Of a stretch of 64,000 bases of DNA, positions 25,820-34,033 are shown one piece after another. The position numbers and the translations under genes are program-made. The DNA is from Komagataeibacter sp. FNDCF1 (GTDB lineage Bacteria; Pseudomonadota; Alphaproteobacteria; Acetobacterales; Acetobacteraceae), in assembly GCF_021295335.1 (NCBI RefSeq), contig NZ_JAIWOT010000001.1:2017001-2081000 (forward strand). Reading direction: 5' to 3'. The notes under the pieces are model-generated. The model was not told where the DNA came from. It worked only from the letters and a program-made list of their open reading frames with translations, and searched no databases. Every line of letters starts with the position of its first letter. The stretch's first letter is position 1.

Positions 25820-27667
25820 ATGTCCGCTGCCGACCTGCTGTCCTCCCCTTCCGCCATGCTGTCCGGGGAGGAGGGACAGGTTCCCGTCGTGCTGGGCGTG
25901 ACACGCAGTGTCACGGGCCGCCAGTGGCACTGGCGCGCGGGCGCGCAGGCCAGCCATACCGACCGCATGGGCATGGCCATTGCCCAGCAGGCCGGCCTGC
26001 CCGAAATCGTGGGCCGCATGCTTGCCCTGCGTGGCGTCGCCCCCGAACAGGTCGGCACCTACCTTACCCCCACCCTCAATGACCTCATGCCCAATCCGTC
26101 CACCCTGGTGGACATGGACACCGCCGCCACCCGCCTTGCCGCCGCGATAGGCAGCGGCGAGACCGTGGGGCTGTTTGGCGATTACGACGTGGATGGCGCG
26201 TGTTCCACCGCCCTTCTGGCCACCTTCCTGCAGGATGCGGGCTGCACGGTACTGACCCACATTCCCGACCGCATGACGGAAGGCTACGGCCCCAACATTC
26301 CCGCCATTGAGGCCATGCAGGACGCAGGCGCCAGCCTGATCGTGTGCCTGGACTGCGGCACGGCGGCGGTCGAGGTGCTGGAGCATGCAAGCAGGCGCAG
26401 TGATGTGATTGTCCTTGACCACCACCAGGTACAGGGGCCGCTGCCAAAGATCGTGGCCACGGTCAATCCCAACCGGCCAGACTGCCCGTCCCGCCTGCAT
26501 GGGCTGTGTGCCGCGGCCGTCACGTTCATGACCATTATCGCCACCCGCCGCACCCTGCGGGAAGCGGGATGGTTCGATACCCGCCCCCAGCCCCGGTTGC
26601 TGGACTGTCTCGATCTGGTGGCGCTGGCCACCGTATGCGACGTAATGCCGCTGCACGGACTGAACCGGGCTTTTGTGACCCAGGGGCTGAAGGTCATGAC
26701 AGGACGCCAGCGCGTGGGGCTGGCGGCGCTGCTGGAAGTCGCGGGCGCGCGCGATCCGTTTTCCGCCTTTACCTGCGGGTTCGCGGTGGGGCCACGCATC
26801 AACGCGGGTGGCCGCATTGCGGATTCGGGGCTGGGGCTGCGCCTGCTGCTGTGCACCGACCCGGCCGAGGCCCGCGTGCTGGCCGAACGCCTCAATTCCG
26901 TCAACCACAACCGGCAGGGCGTCGAAGCCGGCATCCTGGACCGTGCGATGGAACTGGCCGCCGCCCAGCGCGCGCAGGGCCATGCCGTACTGGTGCTGAG
27001 CGGGCGTGACTGGCACCCCGGCGTGGTGGGAATCGTGGCCGGACGCATAAAGGAAAAATTCAACCGTCCCGTGCTGGTCGGCGCGGAACTGGAAGATGGC
27101 AGCGTAAAGGGCTCCGCCCGTTCGGTACCGGGGCAGGACCTTGGCGGGGCCATTATTGCCGCGCGGCAGGCAGGGCTGCTGTCCTCGGGCGGGGGGCATG
27201 CCATGGCGGCGGGATTCGGACTGCCCGCCGGGGGGATACCGGCCCTGCAGGCATTCCTTGACCATCACCTCGCGACCGCCGCCGATCTGCCAGATGCCGT
27301 GGACCTGACCATCGACGCGGTCGTGAATGTCGCTGCCGCCACCGTGGCACTGGCAGGCGACATGAACCGGCTGGCTCCGTTCGGGGCGGGTAATGATGAA
27401 CCCCTGATCGCACTGCCACGTGTACGCGTGGCCCATGCCCAGCGCATCGGGCGGGAGGGCAATACCCTGCGCCTGACGCTGGAAGGCGAAGGCCGTGGCC
27501 CACGGCTGAAGGCCCTGGTTTTCCGTGCCAATGAAAGCCCGCTGGCCGCCGTACTGGAAGATCGCGATGCGCCCCCCCTGCATCTGGCGGGCTGGCTGCG
27601 TGCCGAAAGCTGGAATGGCCAGACATCGGCCACCTTCTTCATCCGTGACGTGGCGATCGCCCAATAA
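25820..27667 (+). CDS. recJ: Single-stranded-DNA-specific exonuclease RecJ
   Basis: A 615-residue 5'-3' exonuclease of the DHH superfamily used in recombination and mismatch repair. The DHH motifs are visible: GLFGDYDVDGACSTALL, IVCLDCGT, VLDHHQVQ, and the DHHA1 region near GGRIADSG and SSGGGHAMAAG. A C-terminal OB-like domain follows. The ATG at 25820 is standard. It is 75 bp after hom on the same strand and precedes tRNA-Glu, with an AT-rich 3' flank. Confidence 0.96.
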   Translation: MSAADLLSSPSAMLSGEEGQVPVVLGVTRSVTGRQWHWRAGAQASHTDRMGMAIAQQAGLPEIVGRMLALRGVAPEQVGTYLTPTLNDLMPNPSTLVDMDTAATRLAAAIGSGETVGLFGDYDVDGACSTALLATFLQDAGCTVLTHIPDRMTEGYGPNIPAIEAMQDAGASLIVCLDCGTAAVEVLEHASRRSDVIVLDHHQVQGPLPKIVATVNPNRPDCPSRLHGLCAAAVTFMTIIATRRTLREAGWFDTRPQPRLLDCLDLVALATVCDVMPLHGLNRAFVTQGLKVMTGRQRVGLAALLEVAGARDPFSAFTCGFAVGPRINAGGRIADSGLGLRLLLCTDPAEARVLAERLNSVNHNRQGVEAGILDRAMELAAAQRAQGHAVLVLSGRDWHPGVVGIVAGRIKEKFNRPVLVGAELEDGSVKGSARSVPGQDLGGAIIAARQAGLLSSGGGHAMAAGFGLPAGGIPALQAFLDHHLATAADLPDAVDLTIDAVVNVAAATVALAGDMNRLAPFGAGNDEPLIALPRVRVAHAQRIGREGNTLRLTLEGEGRGPRLKALVFRANESPLAAVLEDRDAPPLHLAGWLRAESWNGQTSATFFIRDVAIAQ

Positions 27668-27736
27668 TTTCAATATTTTTTATACATAGGGCTTGACCGC
27701 CCCCCCATGTCGGGATAGTTACCCCTCACGCCTTTA

Positions 27737-27812
27737 GTCCCGTTCGTCTAGAGGCCTAGGACACCGCCCTTTCACGGCGGCAACACGGGTTCGAATCCCG
27801 TACGGGACGCCA
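27737..27812 (+). tRNA. tRNA-Glu (TTC)
   Basis: A 76-nt cloverleaf with encoded GCCA end. The acceptor stem GTCCCGT (27737-27743) pairs with ACGGGAC (27802-27808), the anticodon stem CCGCC with GGCGG, and the loop CTTTCAC carries anticodon TTC at 27771-27773. tRNA genes are common integration sites, but no integrase or matching att repeat was found downstream. Confidence 0.97.
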
Positions 27813-28512
27813 GCTACTTTACCGCAGTTTACTGCGGATCTTGGCTGATTACAGGCACTTTCCTGATTTCCAGTCTGTTGGACTTTGAGCCAATCCTGAA
27901 CCAGACGGGTTTCCGTCACTCAGGGATGGCTCAGTGATGTCAGGGATTCTCATGAGCGAATCATAGAAGACGAATACCGGCCCCGCCACGAGCAGAGCGC
28001 CGCCCAAAGGTGTGTGGTATCGTGGCCCCGGCCAGCACCAGGCCTAAAAGATGGTAGACGGCAAACGTATCCGCAAAACATTCGCCCCAGCCTCTCTGTC
28101 TTGGCGTTGGCCCAGTGAAAAACGGGGCAGGATCGTTCCTGACCGGTTTCGTGATACACCTCCAGCCTTCCCCGATCTGTCAGTTGACCGGGACGTGACA
28201 GGGCTGCCTGCATGGCTTCCATGCGGCCTTTCCCGCAACCATACAGCCCCGTCCCCATCTTGATGTCCTGACGTGCAGGTGACAGGTGTGGAATACTGCC
28301 GGGTATTGCGTTCCCTTCATACGATGACATGATCTGGCCATGCGAAGTACGTCTGTTCCTTCTTTATACATTGTGCTGCGGGCTTTCCTGCATGACAACG
28401 GATGCAGTATTCAATGCCATGCGCATCAGGCAACCATCGGAAATATCCAACGCCTGTCATGAAACCGGCCATGACCACGCCTGAAAGCATTCTGCGCCTG
28501 AATACAACGCCA

Positions 28513-28550
28513 GAGCAATTCCACTGAACTCTGGCTCAGTGGAATTGCTC
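28513..28550. repeat. Perfect 15-bp inverted repeat
   Basis: GAGCAATTCCACTGA (28513-28527) and TCAGTGGAATTGCTC (28536-28550) are exact reverse complements around an 8-nt loop, ACTCTGGC. It resembles dispersed palindromic elements of alphaproteobacteria. No transposase is attached. Confidence 0.85.
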
Positions 28551-28577
28551 CAACTCATTGTTTATCGAGCATCTTCA

Positions 28578-28605
28578 CCAGTTTGAATGTATCCATTCAA
28601 ACTGG
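28578..28605. repeat. Perfect 12-bp inverted repeat
   Basis: CCAGTTTGAATG (28578-28589) and CATTCAAACTGG (28594-28605) pair exactly around the loop TATC. It lies 27 bp after the previous palindrome, suggesting the two form one composite element. Confidence 0.85.
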
Positions 28606-28842
28606 ATCTGCCCTAATTTCCACTTTGCCATCATGGTGGGCTTCCTGATTGCAGGAAAGGCACCTGCCATCTGAAGTGATTTGTTCAGGATCAGAGCCAG
28701 GTGAAAACGATAGCAATGATATTGCAGTCCGTAAGGAAAGGCCGCGAAGATCATCCCGCCGATCTGGCGAGCTGATCAATGATGTCTGTGGATGACTTTT
28801 TTCGAAAATTTCCGGGGAAAGAGACATTGCACATCCGGAATA

Positions 28843-28856
28843 TAGTGTTCACACTA
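28843..28856. promoter_or_regulatory. Candidate operator upstream of the permease gene
   Basis: TAGTGT and ACACTA are inverted around TC, 32 bp before the start codon at 28889. Position and symmetry suit a repressor site, but the binding protein is unknown. Confidence 0.35.
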
Positions 28857-28888
28857 CAACACTCCGCCTTCCATCGGCAAAGGCATTC

Positions 28889-30253
28889 ATGACTGACGAG
28901 ACGCCACGCTTTTCTGTTGAAGCGAACAGCACTTCCTTCGTACCGCGTGGCCAGCGTCATGGCCATGTGCGGGACCTGTTCACGCTGTGGTTCACCACCA
29001 ATATCGCACCGCTCCCCATCGTTACCGGGGCCACGCTCTACCGGAGCGTGCATCTGCCATTATGGGTGGTGATCGTGACAATCGTGGCGGGGCATTTCAC
29101 GGGGGGGCTGGTTCTGGGGGCCTGCTCGGCGCAGGGGCCACAGACCGGCCTGCCGCAGATGGTCCAGGCCCGCGCGCAGTTCGGGCGTTATGGATCCCTG
29201 CTGATCGTTCTGGTTTCCGCCCTGCTCTATCTTGGCTTCTTTACATCCAATACGGCACTGGCCGGTGCCGCGCTCCATGGTCTGTATGGCGGGATTTCAC
29301 CGGCGCTGGGGGCCATTCTTGCCGGGCTTGCCGCCGTCGGGATCGGTGCGATGGGATACAGCACCATTCATCTCATCAACCGGGTCGGCTTCTGGTTCAT
29401 GGCGGCCGCCCTTGCCGCGGGGTTTGTTTTCGTGCTTGTGGCCAGCGGGCCGCAGGCCGCTACAGCACCGGTGCAGGCATCAGGTTTCATAAGCTGGATG
29501 CTGCTGTTTTCGACCACCTGCGTCTGGAACATCTCCTATTCCTGCTACACATCCGACTATTCCCGCTACCTGCCGCCAGATGTCGGCTTCAGGGGGCCAT
29601 TCCTGGCCAGTGCGGCCGGGGCGGCCGGGGGCGCGTCGCTCAGCTTCATCTTCGGGGTACTGATTGCGGCAACGATGCCCGGCGTCATCGACCCGCTTTC
29701 AGCCATTGCGGGACTTGCACGACCACTCGGGCTGTTTCTGATGGTACTGTTCGTACTCAATATTGTCAGTCATAACGCACTGAACGTGTATGGCGCGGTT
29801 CTTACCCTTATTACCGCAATCCAGACCCTTTTCCTTTCCTGGCGACCGGGCAGGACGGCACGCCTGTGCTTTTCGGCCATTATCCTTCTGGGAAGCCTGA
29901 TGGTCGTGACACTTTATCCGCAGAGCGTTGTGCCGGTATTTCTGAATATCGTGCTGTCGCTTCTGATTGTTCTCGTGCCGTGGGTGACGGTCAACCTGTG
30001 CATGTTCTATTTCCTCCGCACCAGCCGGGCGGACCCGGGCGCCGCCGTAGCGGATACTCCTTTTGATCTGCGGGTCTGTCTTGCCTATCTTGTTGGTGTT
30101 GTTGTGCAAATTCCTTTCACATCCAATGCGTATTACACAGGACCGCTGGTTGCGTTCATGCACGGAATCAATCTGGGCTGGCTGATTGCGGCCCCGGTCA
30201 CGGCGGGGATGCTGTTCATGCTCAATGGGCGCTTACGCCCATCAAATTCATGA
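28889..30253 (+). CDS. NCS1-family nucleobase/cytosine-type permease
   Basis: A 454-residue inner-membrane transporter with about 12 hydrophobic helices. The layout and segments such as LFTLWFTTNIAPLPIVTG, QMVQARAQFGRYGS and SCYTSDYSRYLPP match the purine-cytosine/NCS1 family, which imports nucleobases, hydantoins and related heterocycles by cation symport. An AAAGG precedes the ATG. The next two genes encode a flavin reductase and a flavin monooxygenase, so the imported compound is probably oxidised at once. The exact substrate cannot be assigned. It is preceded by a gene-free stretch and a small inverted repeat. Confidence 0.9.
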   Translation: MTDETPRFSVEANSTSFVPRGQRHGHVRDLFTLWFTTNIAPLPIVTGATLYRSVHLPLWVVIVTIVAGHFTGGLVLGACSAQGPQTGLPQMVQARAQFGRYGSLLIVLVSALLYLGFFTSNTALAGAALHGLYGGISPALGAILAGLAAVGIGAMGYSTIHLINRVGFWFMAAALAAGFVFVLVASGPQAATAPVQASGFISWMLLFSTTCVWNISYSCYTSDYSRYLPPDVGFRGPFLASAAGAAGGASLSFIFGVLIAATMPGVIDPLSAIAGLARPLGLFLMVLFVLNIVSHNALNVYGAVLTLITAIQTLFLSWRPGRTARLCFSAIILLGSLMVVTLYPQSVVPVFLNIVLSLLIVLVPWVTVNLCMFYFLRTSRADPGAAVADTPFDLRVCLAYLVGVVVQIPFTSNAYYTGPLVAFMHGINLGWLIAAPVTAGMLFMLNGRLRPSNS

Positions 30254-30395
30254 TTTCCGGTCACTCCGCCATGTCTGATGACGGGTTGCGGAGGCTGGAA
30301 CGCGGGCGACCGGCCCCAAACGTGACTGACAGACACAAAGATGGTCCGCAGCCGCATCCAGAACGCATTTTGTCGTATGTTTCGCCCATTTATCG

Positions 30396-30437
30396 TGTAT
30401 ACATTATTTGTGAATCGATATCGTAACGGTCGATATC
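30396..30437. promoter_or_regulatory. Candidate operators before the flavin reductase gene
   Basis: The palindrome TGTATACA (30396-30403) resembles GntR-family half-sites. It is followed by CGATATC twice as a direct repeat (30416-30422 and 30431-30437), each containing the GATATC palindrome. The cluster is within 70 bp of the next start codon, so control of the flavin reductase and monooxygenase genes is plausible. No regulator gene is adjacent. Confidence 0.4.
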
Positions 30438-30461
30438 ATGGCAGCAAAGGAGAAGTATTCG

Positions 30462-30938
30462 GTGATCGATCAGACCGACTTTCGTGAATTGATGTCGCGT
30501 TTACCCAGTCCGGTCTGCGTGGTGACAACAGACGGACCGGCCGGACTGGCGGGTCTTACTGTCTCCGCAGCCTGTTCCGTGACGGATACGCCGCCGACCA
30601 TGCTTGTCTGCGTAAACCGTTCCAGCCGGAGTTATGCCGCGCTGATGGAAAATCGTGAGATCTGCATCAATGTTCTCGGTTCACGCCAGCAGGAAATCGC
30701 CATGCGGTTTGCCTCGTCAAAAGGGGACATGAAAGAAAAATTCCAGAACCTTCCAACACACAGGCTGCGTGGCGGTGCGCCCGCGATCGAGGGATGCCTG
30801 GCATCCCTGGACTGCACCATTGTCAAGACGGCCGATATCGGCACGCATACCGTCCTGTTCTGTGAGGTGCATGCGTCATCTTCCGAGGAGGATGAAGGCC
30901 TGACCTATTTCCGCCGCGCGTTTCTCTCCCTTTCCTGA
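30462..30938 (+). CDS. Flavin reductase family protein (HpaC/RutF type)
   Basis: A protein of about 158 residues that reduces FMN or FAD with NAD(P)H for a partner monooxygenase. The split-barrel flavin reductase signatures are SRLPSPVCVVTTDG, GLTVSAACSVTDTPPTMLVCVN and CINVLGSRQQEIAMRFA. A clear AAAGGAG at 30446-30452 points to GTG 30462 as the start; the ATG at 30438 has no Shine-Dalgarno and would add eight residues. The LLM monooxygenase follows 24 bp downstream, and together they form a two-component flavin monooxygenase. Confidence 0.88.
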   Translation: MIDQTDFRELMSRLPSPVCVVTTDGPAGLAGLTVSAACSVTDTPPTMLVCVNRSSRSYAALMENREICINVLGSRQQEIAMRFASSKGDMKEKFQNLPTHRLRGGAPAIEGCLASLDCTIVKTADIGTHTVLFCEVHASSSEEDEGLTYFRRAFLSLS

Positions 30939-30962
30939 TATCTGCCGTACGGAAGATCCATC

Positions 30963-32270
30963 ATGTCCAGAAAAATGAACCTGTTTGCCTATCTCAAGAC
31001 CGGGCCGACCGCGCTGCACCCGGCGGGCTGGCGCCACCCGGAGGCGACACTGGGGGACATTCTCAAACCCTCCCGTTACGAAAGCATCGCACGTACTCTG
31101 GAAGATGCCTGTTTTGACGGGTGTTTTTTCGCCGATCTGCAGGGTCTGTATGACATCCACGCCGGTGGCTACGATGCCTATGTCCGCTATGGTGGCCAGA
31201 TCAGCTACCTCGACCCGATGACGGTCCTGCCCGTCATGGCCGCGGCAACACGCAACATCGGCCTTGGGGCCACGCTTTCCACCACGCTGCTGCCACCCTA
31301 TCACCTGGCCCGTTCGCTCCAGTCGCTGGATGTGATGAGTGGCGGGCGCGTGGCATGGAACATCGTGACATCAGCCACCGAGCTTGAGGCCCGCAATTAC
31401 GGCCTGGACAGCCTGCCGGACAAGGAACTGCGCTATGACCAGGCCGACGAGGTTGTCGAAGCCTGCATGAAGCTGTGGAAAAGCTGGGATGAGGATGCGT
31501 GGATCCTTGACAAGGAACACGGCATCTTCGGTGATCCGGACAAGGTTCATTACGCCAATTACGAAGGCCGTTTCCTGCGCACGCGTGGGCCGATCACCAT
31601 TCCGCGCAGCGCACAGGGGCATCCGGTTCTCATGCAGGCGGGCTCCTCCCCGCGCGGGACCGAATTTGCCGCACGCTGGGCCGAACTGGTCTTTACATTC
31701 CATGCACCGATGGAAAAGGCCATTGCCAGCTACAATACGCTGAAGGAAAAAGTCGTTGCGGCAGGACGACGCCCCACGGACTGCGCGGTTGCCATGCTGG
31801 CCACCTGCATTATCGGCGAGACGGATTCCATCGCGCGTGAAAAGGCCGATTACATCAACGGGCTTGTTGTCGGGGAACTGAACGCGGCGCACCTGTCCGC
31901 ATCGGCTGGCGTGGATGTCACGAAACTTTCGGGCAAGGCAGGATCGGAAGCAGGCTCCCAGGGCATGCATGCGATTATCGAGGAAGTGTCCGAATTGCAG
32001 AAAACCGCCAAGACGCAGTTCATGGAAGCGGCAAAAAAGTCGCTTCCTGCACAGATCGTGGGCTCCCCCACAACCGTTGCGGACCGGCTGGAGGAACTGT
32101 TCACCGCCGGGTGCTGTGACGGGTTCGTAATTGATCCCGTAACGTCACCCTCCAGCCATGAGGCATTTGCCCGCGCTGTGGTGCCCGAACTGCAGCGCCG
32201 TGGCCTGTTCCGTACGGAATACCAGGCAACGACCCTGCGCGGTAATATCGGAACCCGTCCGGGCCGATGA
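30963..32270 (+). CDS. FMNH2-dependent monooxygenase, LLM class, NtaA/SnaA/DszA type
   Basis: A 435-residue TIM-barrel enzyme of the luciferase-like family. The NtaA/DszA subgroup is shown by the N-terminal AYLKTGPTALHPAGWRHP, the LEDACFDGCFFAD segment, GLGATLSTTLLPPYHLAR, SLQSLDVMSGGRVAWNIVTS and the QAGSSPRGTEFAARWAE block. These enzymes use reduced FMN from a partner reductase to cleave C-N or C-S bonds or open heterocycles. The preceding gene supplies the reductase and the NCS1 permease the uptake route. The substrate could be a purine, pyrimidine, hydantoin or aminopolycarboxylate analogue. A hairpin terminator follows at 32280. Confidence 0.9.
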   Translation: MSRKMNLFAYLKTGPTALHPAGWRHPEATLGDILKPSRYESIARTLEDACFDGCFFADLQGLYDIHAGGYDAYVRYGGQISYLDPMTVLPVMAAATRNIGLGATLSTTLLPPYHLARSLQSLDVMSGGRVAWNIVTSATELEARNYGLDSLPDKELRYDQADEVVEACMKLWKSWDEDAWILDKEHGIFGDPDKVHYANYEGRFLRTRGPITIPRSAQGHPVLMQAGSSPRGTEFAARWAELVFTFHAPMEKAIASYNTLKEKVVAAGRRPTDCAVAMLATCIIGETDSIAREKADYINGLVVGELNAAHLSASAGVDVTKLSGKAGSEAGSQGMHAIIEEVSELQKTAKTQFMEAAKKSLPAQIVGSPTTVADRLEELFTAGCCDGFVIDPVTSPSSHEAFARAVVPELQRRGLFRTEYQATTLRGNIGTRPGR

Positions 32271-32279
32271 CCCGGTTCC

Positions 32280-32311
32280 CGCGGAAGGTGTGCCACGGCC
32301 TTCCGCGTTTT
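32280..32311 (+). terminator. Rho-independent terminator of the permease/monooxygenase cassette
   Basis: CGCGGAAGG (32280-32288) pairs with CCTTCCGCG (32299-32307) and is followed by TTTTC. It is 10 bp after the monooxygenase stop, marking the end of the transcription unit. Confidence 0.85.
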
Positions 32312-32491
32312 CATTCCCGGCCGGCGGGTACACCACATGGTGCGGCCGCCGCTATTCTGCCGGAGCTGCACGGCCCCTGCGGGCAGGCCGGAATCATGTC
32401 ATGACCTGCCCCGCATTGCGGCATGCAACCATCCTGTCATGGGGCATGCCGGAATCCCGCCTTACCCACCACGGGCCATGGCGGGCACGGA

Positions 32492-33325
32492 TTATGCCTG
32501 CTGCCCGCCCCCTTGCGCCTTACGCCGCGCACGCCGCCGTGCGCGGGCGGCATCCATGATCAGGGGTGGCGCCAGCCGACGCAGGACCGCTTCCAGCCGT
32601 TGCGCAACGGACTGCCTGCTGTTGGGCAGGTACAGGGTCGTTTTGCTGCGGTCACGCGTCTCGGGCCGGGGGGCGGTATAGAAATAGGCGATCAGCGCCC
32701 GGCGCACACGTCCGGGCTGCACAGGCTGCGGATGACCATGCCATGCCCGGGCCGACTGTTCCATCAGCACCGTACGGGCAAAGAGCGGCCGGATTTCCAC
32801 GGCCCGCCGCCGGGGTGCGTCATGCCACAGTTCCAGGCCGCCACCATCCGCATGGTCCCAGCCGGCATTGAGATAGGTAAGCAGGGCCAGCCGGTTTTCC
32901 AGATTGGTGACAGGATGGTGGCTGAAATCGAGATGCACCTGAAACTGTCCCTGCCCCCCGACTTCATGCATGCCACCGCCATACAGATAGGGATCAGGCA
33001 CCAGCCCGGTTATGCCGGTCAGCCGTGTCACCAGCCGCAGGAAGGGGGCACCATGCACGATATCGAAAAACCGCTGCACGGCAGGCGGCAGGGCGGTGGC
33101 CATGCTGGTGGACTGCTTGGCCTGCATCCGGTCCCGGAAAACATTCACGTCATTCAGGGCTGACAGATCAAATTCCCGCAGCGCGTTTTCCAGCAGTTCG
33201 GCCGTGAACAGGTTATCCATGACCAGGTGCGGGAAGGGCCGGGCGGTCGCGTAACGACGCGCCAGCTGGTCGGGCAATGCTGAACCCGGTCGTACCAGTT
33301 CGCGCAGCAGGGATATGTCAGCCAT
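32492..33325 (-). CDS. 2-oxoglutarate/Fe(II)-dependent oxygenase
   Basis: A 277-residue protein. The double-stranded beta-helix metal triad is visible as HLDFSHH (H-x-D), a distal His in AWHGHPQPV and Arg in VRRALIAYFYT, which would bind 2-oxoglutarate. The fold is closest to prolyl-4-hydroxylase-type enzymes that hydroxylate peptides or small molecules. A basic, Ala-rich tail (MDAARARRRARRKA) follows. No operon partner is evident. Substrate unknown. Confidence 0.82.
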   Translation of the reverse strand: MADISLLRELVRPGSALPDQLARRYATARPFPHLVMDNLFTAELLENALREFDLSALNDVNVFRDRMQAKQSTSMATALPPAVQRFFDIVHGAPFLRLVTRLTGITGLVPDPYLYGGGMHEVGGQGQFQVHLDFSHHPVTNLENRLALLTYLNAGWDHADGGGLELWHDAPRRRAVEIRPLFARTVLMEQSARAWHGHPQPVQPGRVRRALIAYFYTAPRPETRDRSKTTLYLPNSRQSVAQRLEAVLRRLAPPLIMDAARARRRARRKAQGGGQQA

Positions 33326-33607
33326 GCAGGGTATCCTGTAAAACCGCGGTCGTGGATGAAAATCATGTCTTTTTTGAAACTACTGAATTTAAATATTCTT
33401 TAAAATTTTTCCGTGGACAGAACATCTCTCGTGAATTTCAACCACTCCAAAATATAGACCCTGCATTACATTTGATACGATGCCGCCCGTCCATGCCATG
33501 GCCATGCCTGCCGCCCCTGTCCGCATGGCAGGCGAGCGGGCGGCCACCATCCCCTTTCCACCCCGGATCATGGCATACTGCGCGACCACCCGAGGAGGAA
33601 CGGACTC

Positions 33608-33937
33608 ATGGAACCATGGACTTCATTCACGCTGTTCGGAAAATCCGGCACGATCTACCAGTTCCGCCGTGTGCCCACGCCACGGCCCGCGCAGGCGGCG
33701 GTATTCCTGCTGACGACCGTCATGGGCTCAACGGCCAATGGCGGGTCGTGGCAGTTCGTGGATCCTGAGATCGGCACCGTCACATCACTGGCAAAGGACT
33801 GGGACAGCGTGATCACCCCCGCACGCGAATCCAAGGAAGAAAGCGATGACGTGCTGGTCTGTTTTCCCGAAAGCGGCGACGTGGCGGATGCCTTTGCCGA
33901 CCTGCTGGAGGGTGGCGCGAAACGCCTGCCGGGCTGA
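33608..33937 (+). CDS. Hypothetical protein, 109 aa
   Basis: A 109-residue soluble protein starting MEPWTSFTLFGKSG. The start is supported by a strong GAGGAGG about ten bases upstream. There is no signal peptide, no membrane helix and no motif I recognise. The composition is mixed alpha/beta with an acidic C-terminal half (ESKEESDDVL). The upstream 280 bp are relatively AT-rich with no gene. It precedes the amidohydrolase by 96 bp on the same strand. Confidence 0.65.
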   Translation: MEPWTSFTLFGKSGTIYQFRRVPTPRPAQAAVFLLTTVMGSTANGGSWQFVDPEIGTVTSLAKDWDSVITPARESKEESDDVLVCFPESGDVADAFADLLEGGAKRLPG

Positions 33938-34033
33938 CACCCTTCCCGCGCCACCGGCACAGACGTGACTGGACGCGGGTAGCGCGCACGGTCAACACTG
34001 GCTGCCGGTCCCAGCCGGATGGAGTTTCCCACC

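Larger units (their letters stand above)
27813..28888. other. Gene-free stretch of about 1.1 kb after tRNA-Glu
   Basis: No credible gene is seen here. Short ORFs on both strands (27950-28330 minus, 28051-28263 plus) have no recognisable domain, mixed reading-frame quality and overlap each other, so they look like eroded or random sequence. The stretch contains two perfect palindromes (28513-28550 and 28578-28605). It may be a decayed insertion scar or a long regulatory leader for the permease gene that follows at 28889. Confidence 0.6.

Noticed and set aside
24032-27673. Very long open frame on the minus strand (about 1,200 codons)
   Set aside because: It runs antisense to the aminotransferase end, hom and recJ, all with clear family motifs. 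High GC content removes stops from the opposite strand; the product is His/Gln/Gly-rich with no domain.
27734-27919. 61-codon minus-strand ORF covering tRNA-Glu
   Set aside because: Its C-terminal half is the antisense of the tRNA (GIRTRV-type artefact), so it is not a protein gene.
27950-28330. 126-codon minus-strand ORF in the gene-free stretch
   Set aside because: No domain, no convincing ribosome binding site and overlapping ORFs of equal quality in other frames.
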